DNA of 64,000 nucleotides, taken from positions 62,001 through 126,000 of the forward strand of contig NZ_BLAE01000004.1 of assembly GCF_009687865.1 (NCBI RefSeq). Reading direction: 5' to 3'. The position numbers were made by a program, and so were the translations under genes. The DNA is from Acrocarpospora macrocephala. Its GTDB lineage: Bacteria; Actinomycetota; Actinomycetes; Streptosporangiales; Streptosporangiaceae. Each line of letters begins with the position of its first letter. Position 1 is the stretch's first letter. The notes below the pieces were generated by a model, which was given only the letters and a program-made list of their open reading frames with translations, was not told the DNA's origin and searched no databases. Of the stretch, positions 16,936 to 25,768 are shown piece by piece.

Positions 16936-17541
16936 TCACCGTCTGTACGCCCCCGCGCGCGTCGCAGCCACGGCGGCTTCGGCGGCGCGGTCCGCCGTGG
17001 CTTCGTCGAGTGGGTCGGCGCTGGTCAGCAGGCGGTAGTAGAGGGGCGCGGAGACGGCGCGGATCACGTCGTGGGGATCGGTGCCTTCGGGGGCCTCGCC
17101 CCGGTCGATGGCCTGCCGCACGCAGGGGGCCCATTCGGCGATGCGGATGGCGTAGAAGCGGTGCAGAGCGTCGGCCGTTCCGGCGTCGCAGGTGGCGGCT
17201 GCGATCACCGCCTTGAACAGCTTCCCCTGGCGCGGATCGGCCAGGGTGCGCTGCACGAGCCGGGCGTTGGCCTTGAGGTCGCCGAGCAGCGAGCCGGTCT
17301 CGGTGCGCGGCAGTGACTGCTCGGCCATGTCGACCAGCAGGTCGGCCACCAGGCTGGTCACCGTTCCCCAGCGGCGGTAGACGGTGGTCTTGCCCACGTC
17401 CGCGCGGCGGGCGATGTCGGCGAGGTCAAGATGGGCGAAGCCCTGCTCCGCCAGGGCGTCCCCCGCCGCCCGCAGCACCGCCGCCCGCACCCGCGCCGTA
17501 CGGCCCCCGGGGCGTACGGTTCCCGGATTCGCCTCTTCCAT
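16936..17541 (-). CDS. TetR family transcriptional regulator
   Basis: 201 residues with the N-terminal HTH: LADIARRADVGKTTVYRRWG (about 40-59). It is divergent from an aldo-keto reductase gene 92 bases away. The inverted repeat at 17541-17562 covers its own start codon, so autorepression is likely. The C-terminal ligand domain resembles the TetR_C_33-type regulators of small reductases. Confidence 0.9.
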   Translation of the reverse strand: MEEANPGTVRPGGRTARVRAAVLRAAGDALAEQGFAHLDLADIARRADVGKTTVYRRWGTVTSLVADLLVDMAEQSLPRTETGSLLGDLKANARLVQRTLADPRQGKLFKAVIAAATCDAGTADALHRFYAIRIAEWAPCVRQAIDRGEAPEGTDPHDVIRAVSAPLYYRLLTSADPLDEATADRAAEAAVAATRAGAYRR

Positions 17542-17562
17542 AACGGAACTCCGGTTTCGTTA
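17541..17562. promoter_or_regulatory. TetR operator 1
   Basis: TAACGGAAC (17541-17549), a four-base centre and GTTTCGTTA (17554-17562) form an inverted repeat with one mismatch in nine pairs. It overlaps the TetR start codon. Confidence 0.65.
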
Positions 17563-17592
17563 GTGGGCCATCTCTGCTACGTTTGCCTTATC

Positions 17593-17616
17593 TTAACGGA
17601 ACCAGAGAACCGTTAA
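17593..17616. promoter_or_regulatory. TetR operator 2
   Basis: TTAACGG (17593-17599), ten bases, CCGTTAA (17610-17616). It shares TAACGGAAC with operator 1 and lies 17 bases before the aldo-keto reductase start. Confidence 0.6.
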
Positions 17617-17633
17617 GCACGAGAGGATTGATC

Positions 17634-18668
17634 ATGGAGTTCAGGCGGTTGGGTGCGTCGGGCCTCAAGGTGCCCGCGCTCAGTTTCGGCGCGGGGACCT
17701 TCGGCGGCCGAGGACCGATGTTCGAAGCCTGGGGCAACACCGGCGTCCGGGAGGCGCGCCGCTTGGTGGACATCTGCCTGGAAGCCGGAGTCACCATGTT
17801 CGACACCGCCGACGTCTACTCCGGCGGAGTTTCGGAAGAGGTGCTGGGCGAAGCGATCAGAGGACGCCGTGACCAGGTGATCCTGTCCACCAAGACCAGC
17901 CTCCCGATGGGCGACGGCCCTAACGACGCGGGTTCCTCACGCTCGCGCCTGATCGCCGCATGTGAGAACGCGCTGCGCCGCCTCGGCACGGATTACATCG
18001 ACCTGTTCCAGATGCACGCCTTCGACGCCGGCACACCGATCGAGGAGGTCCTGTCCGCACTCGACGACCTCGTAAGGGCCGGAAAGATCCGCTACATCGG
18101 CGCCTCCAACTTCTCCGGCTGGCAACTGATGAAGTCACTGTCGATCTCAGAGAAGTACGCCCATGCACGTTATGTCGCCCATCAGGTCTACTACTCCCTG
18201 GTCGGCCGCGACTACGAATGGGAACTGATGCCCCTGGCGATCGACCAAGGCGTCGGAGCAGTCGTCTGGAGCCCGCTCGGCTGGGGAAGACTGACCGGCA
18301 AAATACGCCGCGGCCAGCCACTCCCCGCCCACAGCCGACTGCACCAAACCGCGGACTACGGCCCGCCAGTGGAGAACGAGGACCTCTTCCGCGTGGTCGA
18401 CGCCCTCGACGAGATCGCAAAGGAGACCGGGAGAACGATTCCGCAAGTCGCCATCAACTGGCTCCTCCAGCGACGAACGGTGTCATCGGTCATCATCGGC
18501 GCCCGGAACGAGGCCCAACTACGAGACAACCTTGGTGCCATCGGCTGGACGCTGACAACCGACCAGATGTCCAGGCTCGACGCCGCCAGCTCCAGAACAG
18601 CGCCATATCCATACTTCCCCTACCAGCGCCAGGAAGGCTTCGCCCGACTTTCACCCGTTGCATGGTGA
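17634..18668 (+). CDS. Aldo/keto reductase
   Basis: A 344-residue TIM-barrel NADPH oxidoreductase. The tetrad is visible: DTADVYSGG (Asp, Tyr), STKTSL (Lys) and DLFQMHAFD (His). Late NADP-binding motifs VSSVIIGARNEAQLRDN are present. Start is the ATG at 17634 with GAGAGGA upstream. It diverges from the TetR gene, with two shared operators, so it is probably induced by that regulator's ligand. Confidence 0.93.
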   Translation: MEFRRLGASGLKVPALSFGAGTFGGRGPMFEAWGNTGVREARRLVDICLEAGVTMFDTADVYSGGVSEEVLGEAIRGRRDQVILSTKTSLPMGDGPNDAGSSRSRLIAACENALRRLGTDYIDLFQMHAFDAGTPIEEVLSALDDLVRAGKIRYIGASNFSGWQLMKSLSISEKYAHARYVAHQVYYSLVGRDYEWELMPLAIDQGVGAVVWSPLGWGRLTGKIRRGQPLPAHSRLHQTADYGPPVENEDLFRVVDALDEIAKETGRTIPQVAINWLLQRRTVSSVIIGARNEAQLRDNLGAIGWTLTTDQMSRLDAASSRTAPYPYFPYQRQEGFARLSPVAW

Positions 18669-18873
18669 TGTGATCCCTGCGGTGCGCGGCCGATCCCTCG
18701 CTGGAAACGCACATCGACAGCGATTAGCGCATGAACCTCGAAGGCTTCGGCTGGATATCGTGATAAATCCGGCTATCCTGATCCAAAAGCAGTCGTCGAT
18801 GGTCTGGGCGTGCCGCTGAAAACGCCTTCGATATGAACATTTACTCTCTCGCGGGAGCGTGCCGCGCTCACGC

Positions 18874-19389
18874 ATGAGCGCCATCCACGTCCGAACACGC
18901 AAGGATCTGCGCCGCCAGCGCCGCAGACGTCCACCACAGTGCCTCGATCATCTGTACGCGGCCCCGCTGTGGCCGCTGCACAGCGCCAACCTGGGCACCC
19001 TGCTCCGTACCTGCGACGCGGCCGGCGCATGCCTGGCCGTGCCGCGCTTGCCGTGGGTCCCCGAAGCACTGGCACGAGGCAACACGCTCCGGCAACCCGC
19101 TTGCGTGCACTGGGTGCGCAATCCCGTCACCTGGCTGACCGAACAGCGCGCGTCGGGAGCCCACATCCTCGGAGTCGAACTGGCCGACAACGCCATCCAC
19201 CTGGCCGACCTGCCCATGGCCCGCCAGCCGACCATCGCCGTCCTGGGCCACGAAAGCGACGGCATCCCCCCAGAAGCCCTCGACCTCCTCGACGCCGTCG
19301 TGGAAATCCCCATGATCGGCACAGGAGCCAGCCTCAACGTCGCCGTCGCCGGTTCCCTCGTACTCTACAAACTCGCCGGTTTCGTATAG
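18874..19389 (+). CDS. SpoU/TrmH family RNA 2'-O-methyltransferase
   Basis: About 171 residues with the three SPOUT motifs: NLGTLLRTCDAAGA (motif 1), AVLGHESDGIP (motif 2) and IPMIGTGASLNVAVAGSLVLY (motif 3, seen as IPMIGTG and SLNVAVAGS). It forms the knotted AdoMet site and methylates a ribose in rRNA or tRNA; target unknown. The start is uncertain between a GTG at 18859 and this ATG; neither has an ideal ribosome site. The 205 bases before it show nothing recognisable. Confidence 0.85.
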   Translation: MSAIHVRTRKDLRRQRRRRPPQCLDHLYAAPLWPLHSANLGTLLRTCDAAGACLAVPRLPWVPEALARGNTLRQPACVHWVRNPVTWLTEQRASGAHILGVELADNAIHLADLPMARQPTIAVLGHESDGIPPEALDLLDAVVEIPMIGTGASLNVAVAGSLVLYKLAGFV

Positions 19390-19393
19390 GCGC

Positions 19394-19780
19394 TCACATA
19401 GTGGACGGCCAACGACCTTCGGCCGGCTGCGCCTCGGCTGGCCCGGGCCATGGCGGCATGGTGATGGCCACGATCTCCAGAACGGTGGTTCCGCTGTTCC
19501 TGAACTGGAACGCGACCCCTACGGGGATAGTGAGCGATAAGCCTTGTTCGAGGAGAATCTCGTAGTTTTCGTCGTCCAGGTTCTGCCACATTGCGCCGAT
19601 GCCGGCGACGACATACCAGATCTCCTCGACCGTGCGATGCCGTACAGCCCGGGAGACCGCACCAGGCGGCAACTCAAAGTGCGCCATACTGCCACGCTCC
19701 GTGGCACACAGCAGCCGAACAGACGAACCATCGGGCGCCAAATCATCTACCTCAGGGGACAAACGCTTCCACTGGGGCAT
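19394..19780 (-). CDS. Cupin-domain protein
   Basis: About 128 residues forming one cupin barrel: VRHRTVEEIWYVVAGIGAMW carries the metal-binding His and Glu of motif 1, and IPVGVAFQFRNSG is motif 2, although its usual His is replaced. I favour the ATG at 19780 (MPQWKRLSPEVDDL), with GAAGG upstream, over the one at 19810. Function unknown; it converges on the SpoU gene with 4 bases between stops. Confidence 0.8.
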   Translation of the reverse strand: MPQWKRLSPEVDDLAPDGSSVRLLCATERGSMAHFELPPGAVSRAVRHRTVEEIWYVVAGIGAMWQNLDDENYEILLEQGLSLTIPVGVAFQFRNSGTTVLEIVAITMPPWPGPAEAQPAEGRWPSTM

Positions 19781-19805
19781 TCGGCCCGCGCCTTCACGAT
19801 CTGCG

Positions 19806-19839
19806 GCCATAAAGCACGGTATATCGCCATAAGCACGGT
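19806..19839. repeat. Short tandem direct repeat upstream of the cupin gene
   Basis: GCCATAAAGCACGGT (19806-19820) is followed by GCCATAAGCACGGT (19826-19839), 20 bases apart. The position in the promoter region of the leftward cupin gene suggests a double regulator-binding site. Confidence 0.45.
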
Positions 19840-19939
19840 CGCCAGCGGTGAGGAGCTTCGTGACTCCGCTCGGGGCTATCTCTGGAGACCCCCACTACCT
19901 GTTGGTGCACGGGTACTTTCGTCGGGCCAGCATGCCAAT

Positions 19940-20248
19940 ATGAGCGCGCCAGCCAGCCATGACGTTCCCGAGCAGCCCCGGGTCCCCCGGACCGCCGACG
20001 GGATCGCCGCCGCGCTCTCCGGCAGCCGCCGTATGGAGTTCTACCGGCAGCTCGGCACAGCCCCTTTGGAGCAGGCGGAGACCGTCCTGCGCCGCTGGTG
20101 GGGCGAGGCGATGCTCGACACCGACCCGGCCTTGAAGGACGTGGAGCGGGACATCCGCCAGGGGCGGGCACCTGGGGGCGCAGCTGCCGATGAGGTCTTC
20201 CCCGACTGGGCCGACCATGTGGCCCGGGCGCGAGCCCGCCGGGAATGA
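19940..20248 (+). CDS. DUF6247-type small protein, probable antitoxin
   Basis: 102 residues, acidic C-terminal half, with RTADGIAAALSGSRRMEFYR and RRWWGEAMLDTDP. It resembles the small DUF6247 proteins found before RelE/ParE-like toxins in actinomycetes; I recognise this from memory and from the neighbour. The ATG of the following broken toxin gene overlaps its stop (ATGA). The family role as antitoxin is inferred. Confidence 0.65.
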   Translation: MSAPASHDVPEQPRVPRTADGIAAALSGSRRMEFYRQLGTAPLEQAETVLRRWWGEAMLDTDPALKDVERDIRQGRAPGGAAADEVFPDWADHVARARARRE

Positions 20249-20570
20249 GTTATCGCGCTGAGCTGCACCCGTTCGCGTTAGCCCAGATGAAGTGCCGTTC
20301 GAGGCCGTTCAGGCTCTGGCGGCCAGGACGGCGGAACTGATCGAAGAACCGTGGGACGCCGTCGCCGTCTATCCTGACGATCCGTCGTTCCGGAGAACGG
20401 TGTTCGGCGATTTCGGGGTCATGGCGTTCCATGTCGATGAGGACGCCGAGTTGATCATGATCTACAGCGTGGTCTGGGCGGGCTGGCCCTCACCCCCAAC
20501 ACGGACCACGCGGTGCGGGGGTATCTGCGGCGGGGCCTGGATAGGCGTCAGCCACATACGCTTCGACTGA
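20245..20570 (+). pseudogene. Frameshifted RelE/ParE-like toxin
   Basis: From the ATG at 20245 the frame reads MSYRAELHPFALAQMK. It then needs a one-base shift near 20290-20293 to continue as VPFEAVQALAARTAELIEEP and on to FGDFGVMAFHVDEDAELIMIYSVVWAG, which has the beta-strand pattern of RelE-like toxins. Adding one base between AAG and TGC restores the frame. The tail after VVWAG also looks altered. The broken toxin beside an intact antitoxin suggests decay, unless it is a sequencing error. Confidence 0.6.
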
Positions 20571-20651
20571 TCCGAGCCCACCGGGCCGCCTTGATGGAGG
20601 CGTGAGGATGCGGTCATCATGGGCACTCCACACCCGGCGCGGAGGAGCGGA

Positions 20652-21008
20652 ATGATCTCTCAGCGGATCGCCCGGATCTGTGAGTTGCATGGGGATGACC
20701 TGGCTGGGTTCCTGGCGGGCACGGACGCCGCGGTGTTGCTCGACCGGGTGGTCGGGGTGGTTCGGGCGGGTCGGTCTCCTGATGAGGATGAGCTGGATGC
20801 TCTGGACGACGCGCTGGCGGCTCTCGGCGTTGACGCGGGGACCGGCGGGACCCGGGGATTCGAACCGGTGCCGGGACTGGGCGGCGGGCATCCGGTGATC
20901 GAGTTCTGGGCTTGTCCGACGGGGGCCTGTGATCGGCGGGTCTGGCGGGCGGGGGAAGTCTGCACGCTCCTTGAGCGGCCGATGCGCGTGCTGCGGCTGA
21001 CCACGTGA
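20652..21008 (+). CDS. Small acidic hypothetical protein, first of a coupled trio
   Basis: 118 residues from the ATG at 20652, preceded by GGAGGAG. It begins MISQRIARICELHGDD and has an acidic helical stretch DEDELDALDDALAALG. The C-terminal half (PVIEFWACPTGACDRRVW) carries two Cys. I do not recognise the family. Its stop overlaps the GTG of the membrane-protein gene, so the two are translated together. Confidence 0.65.
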   Translation: MISQRIARICELHGDDLAGFLAGTDAAVLLDRVVGVVRAGRSPDEDELDALDDALAALGVDAGTGGTRGFEPVPGLGGGHPVIEFWACPTGACDRRVWRAGEVCTLLERPMRVLRLTT

Positions 21009-21874
21009 CCGGGTTCTTCGCCGAACTGGGGAAGAAGGTCGCGGAACGGTGGCTTTCGCTGCTTCTGTTGCCGGGGTTCCTGTTGGTGGCGGCGTGGGTA
21101 GCTGGCGTCAGGCTCGGGCATGGGAATGCCTTGGGGGCGCTCGATCTGGCGGACTGGCTGACGGGGACGGCGACTGCGGCGCAGTTGGCCCTGGCGGCGG
21201 CCGGGATGCTGGCCGTGTCCGCAGGGTTGGGTTTGGCGGCGGCGGCCGGCGGGGTCGCGATCATGCGGCTGTGGACGGCCCGGGGGGCGCGGGCGCCGCT
21301 GGTGTGGCTGACGCGGCGCAGGGAACGGCGCTGGAAGCACGCCCAAGCCGAGATCATGCTCTCCATCGAGGAGGAAAGACTCGCCGGTCTCGCGGATCTC
21401 GTCAACGCCAGGAACGCGATCTGCCTGGTCCCTTCGGCCCGGCCGATGTGGATCGGGGACCGGTTGCGTGCGGTCGATCAGCGGGTGCTGCGCTCCTACG
21501 ATCTGGATCTGGCGGGCGTCTGGCCGCGGTTGTGGCTGGTGCTGCCCGGGGAAGCGCGGACCGAGATCGCGGTCGCTTACGAGAGTCTGGCCGCCGCCGC
21601 GCGGTTGATGGCGTGGGGTTTGCTCTACCTCCCGGTGGCCGTGTTCTGGTGGCCCGCCGCGATTGTCGCGCTGGTCACCTGCGTGACGGCGTGGGTACGG
21701 GCGAGAGCGGCCGCTGAGACATTCGGCTCACTCCTGGAATCCGCCATCGATTTGTACGCCCTAGACCTGGCCGCACACCTCAAACTAGACGCGGAAGGCC
21801 CGTTGAGCCGGGAGACCGGACTGGCGGTCACCCGGCTGGTCAGAAAGGATTTCATCGAGCTGACGGATCCCTGA
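21005..21874 (+). CDS. Membrane protein of unknown function
   Basis: 289 residues. Hydrophobic segments are visible near 16-37 (LSLLLLPGFLLVAAWVAG), 58-88 (rich in Ala/Gly) and 205-240 (LLYLPVAVFWWPAAIVALV). A soluble stretch of about 115 residues with basic RRRERRWKHAQ separates them. It overlaps its upstream neighbour by GTGA and ends at the start of the WD40 gene. No known family is obvious. Confidence 0.75.
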   Translation: MTGFFAELGKKVAERWLSLLLLPGFLLVAAWVAGVRLGHGNALGALDLADWLTGTATAAQLALAAAGMLAVSAGLGLAAAAGGVAIMRLWTARGARAPLVWLTRRRERRWKHAQAEIMLSIEEERLAGLADLVNARNAICLVPSARPMWIGDRLRAVDQRVLRSYDLDLAGVWPRLWLVLPGEARTEIAVAYESLAAAARLMAWGLLYLPVAVFWWPAAIVALVTCVTAWVRARAAAETFGSLLESAIDLYALDLAAHLKLDAEGPLSRETGLAVTRLVRKDFIELTDP

Positions 21875-21888
21875 TGGGGGCTCGACGA

Positions 21889-23877
21889 ATGAACGGACTG
21901 CGCGCGGCGGTGCTGGCGGTGCTGCTACTGGCGACCGGTTCCGGCGCCGTGGTGGCGGCCCGGCAGGTGCTGACCGCGCGCGACGGGGTCGAGTCGGTAC
22001 GGCTGGCCGCGCAGAGCGAGAACGTCGCCGCGGTCGATCCGGCGATGTCCCGCTTGCTGGCGGTGGCCGCCTGGCGGTCCGCGCCGACCCCGGAGGCCCG
22101 CCGAAGCCTGCTGGCTGCCCTCACCCGCCCGCTCACCGCCGTGCTGCGGGGGCACCGCAACAGCGTGTACGCGGTGGCGTACAACCAGGACGGAACCCTG
22201 CTGGCCAGCGGCGGCGCGGACGGCACGCTGTGGATCTGGGACGCGCGCTCCGCCAAGCCGACGGGTCAGCCGATCAGGGGACACCGGGGCGCGATCACGC
22301 AGGTGACGTTCGCCGCGAACGACCGGGTGATCACCGCGAGCCGGGATCGCACGATCCGGATCTGGAACGGGGAGAAACAGGTCGGCAAGCCGATCCGCGG
22401 CACGATCGTCGCGCCCGACCCCCGCGGGCGTGTCCTCGCGGTGGGCGACCAGAACGGCGTGCCCCGCCTGATCAACATGACCACCCGCCGCCAGCTCGGC
22501 CGCGCGTTCCCCCGCCACCCGAGCGGCCTCCGCGACCTGACCTTCGACGGCAGAACCCTGACCACATACGACAACGCGGGCGTCCTGCGCATTTGGAACG
22601 CCCGCACGCATCGCCTGATCGGCCGGGTCGCGGGCGGACCAGGCCCTGTCACGATAAATCAGGGCAACATGGCGTTCACGCTGCAGGGCACGCTGAGACG
22701 GCTGGACCTCGGGACCCGGCAACAGACCAGCCGGCCGATCAAGGGCGACTTCGTGGCCCTCGCGTCGAAGGGAAACCTGCTCGCCACCGCCCAGCGAAAC
22801 GGCGCGGTGCACGTCCTGGAATCGGGCGTCCCCCTGGCCGAACCGTTCCGCGCCGGAACCGTGCGCGACCTGGCGATCAGCCCGGACGGCCAGTGGCTGG
22901 CCACCGCCAGCGACGACGAGGTCATCCGCATCTGGGACCTCGCCCTGACCCGCAAACTAAGCGGCGAACCCATGACCACCACCCCGGAAATAAGGGTGTC
23001 CACGACAACCGCCGCCCCAGGAGCCATCGATCCGAGAACCCCCACCCCCGGAAGAAGCAGCGCCAGCACCAGCACCCCAAGCCCCGACGGCACCACCCTC
23101 GCCGTCGGCGACACCGCCGGCCGCACCCAGCTTTTCGACATAAAAACCGGGAAACCAGCAGGCGCCCCCATGGCCTGCCGCCCAGGAGTCGTCAACGCGG
23201 TCGCCTTCAGCCCCGACGGCCAAGGCCTGGCCACCGCGACCGCCGGCAGCATCTGCCTCTGGGACGCCCGCACCCAGCGCCAGCTCCACAAGCGCCTCAC
23301 CGGCCACACCGGCCAGGTGAACACCCTCACCTACTCCCCCGACGGCCGCTATCTCGTCTCCGGCGGCGACGACCACACGATCCGCTGGTGGGACGTGACC
23401 ACCGGCACCCCGATCGACCTCACCCTCGCCCAGGCGAGCGGCATCTCCGCCCTCGCCTTCGACCCGAGCGATCCCACCCACCTGGCCACCGGCACCGAGA
23501 ACGGCACCGTACGCCTCTGGAACGTCACCGACAAACTCCCGATCGGCCCGCCCTTCCTCGGCCACACGACCCCCGTGACCTCGATCGCGTTCAGCGGCGA
23601 CACCCTCGCCACCGCCGCCGGAAATATCCGCCTATGGGACCTGACCACCCACAAACAACTCGGCTCCCCTCTCGGCCGCGCCCTGCGTACGGTCACCTTC
23701 AGCCCCGACGGACGCGAGCTGATCGGCGGCGGCCCGGCCGGGACCAGACGGTTGTGGAACCCCGCCCTGACCCCCGACCCGGCCACCGAACTCTGCGCCC
23801 TGGCCAGGCGCTTCCCGCCACCCCTCGACCTCCCGTCCTACCTGCCGGACCGGAACTACCCCGAGATCTGCCCCTGA
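21889..23877 (+). CDS. Membrane-anchored WD40-repeat protein
   Basis: About 662 residues: one N-terminal membrane helix (AAVLAVLLLATGSGAVVAA), a short helical region with AAWRSAPTPEARRSLLAAL, then roughly a dozen WD40 blades such as GHRNSVYAVAYNQDG and SGGDDHTIRWWD. The helical segment and the Cys-containing tail (LPSYLPDRNYPEIC) resemble the C-terminal half of actinomycete NACHT/STAND-WD40 proteins, but no NTPase domain is present. The ATG at 21889 has GGGGG upstream; an ATG at 21874 overlapping the previous stop is also possible. The gene's end overlaps the convergent glycosyltransferase by 22 bases. Confidence 0.82.
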   Translation: MNGLRAAVLAVLLLATGSGAVVAARQVLTARDGVESVRLAAQSENVAAVDPAMSRLLAVAAWRSAPTPEARRSLLAALTRPLTAVLRGHRNSVYAVAYNQDGTLLASGGADGTLWIWDARSAKPTGQPIRGHRGAITQVTFAANDRVITASRDRTIRIWNGEKQVGKPIRGTIVAPDPRGRVLAVGDQNGVPRLINMTTRRQLGRAFPRHPSGLRDLTFDGRTLTTYDNAGVLRIWNARTHRLIGRVAGGPGPVTINQGNMAFTLQGTLRRLDLGTRQQTSRPIKGDFVALASKGNLLATAQRNGAVHVLESGVPLAEPFRAGTVRDLAISPDGQWLATASDDEVIRIWDLALTRKLSGEPMTTTPEIRVSTTTAAPGAIDPRTPTPGRSSASTSTPSPDGTTLAVGDTAGRTQLFDIKTGKPAGAPMACRPGVVNAVAFSPDGQGLATATAGSICLWDARTQRQLHKRLTGHTGQVNTLTYSPDGRYLVSGGDDHTIRWWDVTTGTPIDLTLAQASGISALAFDPSDPTHLATGTENGTVRLWNVTDKLPIGPPFLGHTTPVTSIAFSGDTLATAAGNIRLWDLTTHKQLGSPLGRALRTVTFSPDGRELIGGGPAGTRRLWNPALTPDPATELCALARRFPPPLDLPSYLPDRNYPEICP

Positions 23878-24764
23878 GCCGCCACGTAGTCGTTGCACTG
23901 CGGCAGCCCCAGCTCCCGGATGATGTCGTTGAGCTCGAAGAAGTTGAGCTCGCCGATCCGGGGCAGCAAGTCGATGATCGGGGTTCCGTACTTGCGTGCC
24001 ATGTATCGGTAGTTCTCCGCCGCCTGGTCGTTGTTGCCGTCGAAGCTCTTCGGGTGGGGCACGTGGATCGCGGTCGCGGCGCGATTGAGGACGAAACGGG
24101 CGCCATCGCGGTGCAGGCGGTACCCGAGGTCGAGGTCCTCGCCGCCCCAGCGGCGGAACTCCTCGTCGAACATGCCGACCGCGTGGAGTTGCGCGGTCCT
24201 GGCGGAGACGTTGCAGGTCCAGTAGTTCAGCCAGGGCGCGGGCAGGTCGGCGAAGTCGTCGCCGTACCTGGCGTAGAAGATCTCACGGACGTCCAGCCAC
24301 TGGCCGGTGCGCTCGAGCTTGGCGATGGTGGCATCCGGGTTGGCGAAGTCGATCGCCTTGAGAATGAGGATCGCGTCCTCGTTGTCGAGATTGAAGCAGT
24401 AGACGTAGCCGCAGACCGCGAGCGGGACGTCGGAGCTCGCGTGGCTGGCGAGGTGGGCGTCCAGGAAGGTGGTGCTGGCCAGCACGCCGGCGTCCATCAG
24501 CACGGTGATGTCCGCCGACGCTTGGGACAGGCCGAGATTGCGGGCCTGGGCGGCCCGGTGGCCGAGATCTTCCTGGAAGAAGTAGCGGAGATTGAGTCGG
24601 TCGCGGAAGGAGTCCACCATGGCCTTGGTGCCGTCGCTCGACCCGTCGTCCCCGATCAGCACCTCGAACTGATCCGGAGGCAGGGTCTGCCGAGTGAGCG
24701 AGTTGAGGGTGTGGCGGAGCAGTTCTTCCCGGTTGTACGTCGGAATCACCACGCTGCATTTCAT
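23856..24764 (-). CDS. Family 2 glycosyltransferase (paralog A)
   Basis: 302 residues, GT-A fold: CSVVIPTYNREELLRHTLNSL at the start (seen as VVIPTYNR), GDDGSSDGT for nucleotide-sugar binding, VLMDAGV at the DXD position, and GT27-like C-terminal motifs FDEEFRRWGGEDLDLGYRL. No membrane helices. Very similar along its length to the enzyme at 25769-26665. Its ATG overlaps the stop of the decarboxylase gene. It likely adds a sugar to a cell-surface or natural-product glycan. Confidence 0.9.
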   Translation of the reverse strand: MKCSVVIPTYNREELLRHTLNSLTRQTLPPDQFEVLIGDDGSSDGTKAMVDSFRDRLNLRYFFQEDLGHRAAQARNLGLSQASADITVLMDAGVLASTTFLDAHLASHASSDVPLAVCGYVYCFNLDNEDAILILKAIDFANPDATIAKLERTGQWLDVREIFYARYGDDFADLPAPWLNYWTCNVSARTAQLHAVGMFDEEFRRWGGEDLDLGYRLHRDGARFVLNRAATAIHVPHPKSFDGNNDQAAENYRYMARKYGTPIIDLLPRIGELNFFELNDIIRELGLPQCNDYVAAQGQISG

Positions 24765-25717
24765 CGAAAACTCCCCAGATCGGTACGGAACCAGCTGATC
24801 GTTCGAGCGATGCCCTCCCGGATGCCGACGGCCGGAGACCAGCCGAGCAGCCGGTGGGCCAGCCGCGTGTCCGGGCGGCGTTTCTCCGGGTCGTCCTGGC
24901 CGAGCGGCGCGTACACGAACCGGAGCGGGTTGCCGGTCTGGTCGGCGATCAGCCCGGCGATGTCCAGGACGGCCATCTCGTCGGTGCTGCCCAGGTTCAC
25001 CGGGCCGCGATGCGGCGAACGCATGAGCGCCAGCAGCGCGTCCACCATGTCGTCGACGTAGCAGAGGGAACGGGTCTGCTTCCCGGTGCCGTTGATCGAG
25101 AACGGCCGCCCGGCGAGCGCCTGCGCGATGAAGCTGGGCACCACCCGGCCGTCGTCCAGCCGCATCCGGGGGCCGAACGTGTTGAAGATCCGCGCGATCG
25201 CGACATCGGTGCCGTACGCGCGGTGGTAGGCCACCGTGAGCGCTTCCGCGTAACGTTTGGCCTCGTCGTAGACCGATCGCGGGCCGACCGTGTTGACGTT
25301 GCCCAGATACGACTCCGGCTGCGGGTGTTCGAGCGGATCGCCGTACACCTCGGAGGTGGAGGCGAGCAGGAAGCGCGCGTCCTTGGCGCGGGCCAGGGCG
25401 AGCACGTTGTCGGTGCCGGCGGAGCCGGCGCGCAGCGTCTCCAGCGGCAGGCGCTGGTAGTCCACCGGCGAGGCCGGGGAAGCCAGGTGGAAGATCTCGT
25501 GGATCGGGCCGGGGATGTCCAGCGGCTCGACCACGTCGGCCGTGATCAGCTGGAAGCCGGGCGCGGCCCGCAGGTGGGCGATGTTCGCCTCGCGGCCGGT
25601 GGAGAAGTTGTCGGCGCAGACGACCTGGCAGCCGTCGCGCAGCAGCCGGTCGCAGAGGGTCGATCCGATGAAACCGGCGCCGCCCGTGACGAGCACGCGG
25701 GTCGGGTCCAAGCGCAT
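24761..25717 (-). CDS. UDP-glucuronate decarboxylase-like NAD-dependent epimerase/dehydratase
   Basis: 318-residue extended SDR. Rossmann motif TGGAGFIGS (11-19), STSEVYGDPLEHPQPE with the TSE signature (121-123), and Tyr150/Lys154 in SVYDEAKR, which together match UDP-xylose synthases. These convert UDP-glucuronate to UDP-xylose through a 4-keto intermediate. Placed between two glycosyltransferase genes, it probably supplies the pentose donor. Other UDP-sugar 4-epimerases cannot be excluded. Confidence 0.85.
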   Translation of the reverse strand: MRLDPTRVLVTGGAGFIGSTLCDRLLRDGCQVVCADNFSTGREANIAHLRAAPGFQLITADVVEPLDIPGPIHEIFHLASPASPVDYQRLPLETLRAGSAGTDNVLALARAKDARFLLASTSEVYGDPLEHPQPESYLGNVNTVGPRSVYDEAKRYAEALTVAYHRAYGTDVAIARIFNTFGPRMRLDDGRVVPSFIAQALAGRPFSINGTGKQTRSLCYVDDMVDALLALMRSPHRGPVNLGSTDEMAVLDIAGLIADQTGNPLRFVYAPLGQDDPEKRRPDTRLAHRLLGWSPAVGIREGIARTISWFRTDLGSFR

Positions 25718-25768
25718 ATAACGGAGTCCTCTCGTGAAAAACCCGTCGGCGCTCGGGTGGGTACGGCG

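Noticed and set aside
22230-25061. 943-codon open frame on the plus strand across the WD40 and glycosyltransferase genes
   Set aside because: It is low-complexity, rich in Arg, Pro and His, and crosses two well-supported genes in other frames; high G+C content keeps shadow frames open.
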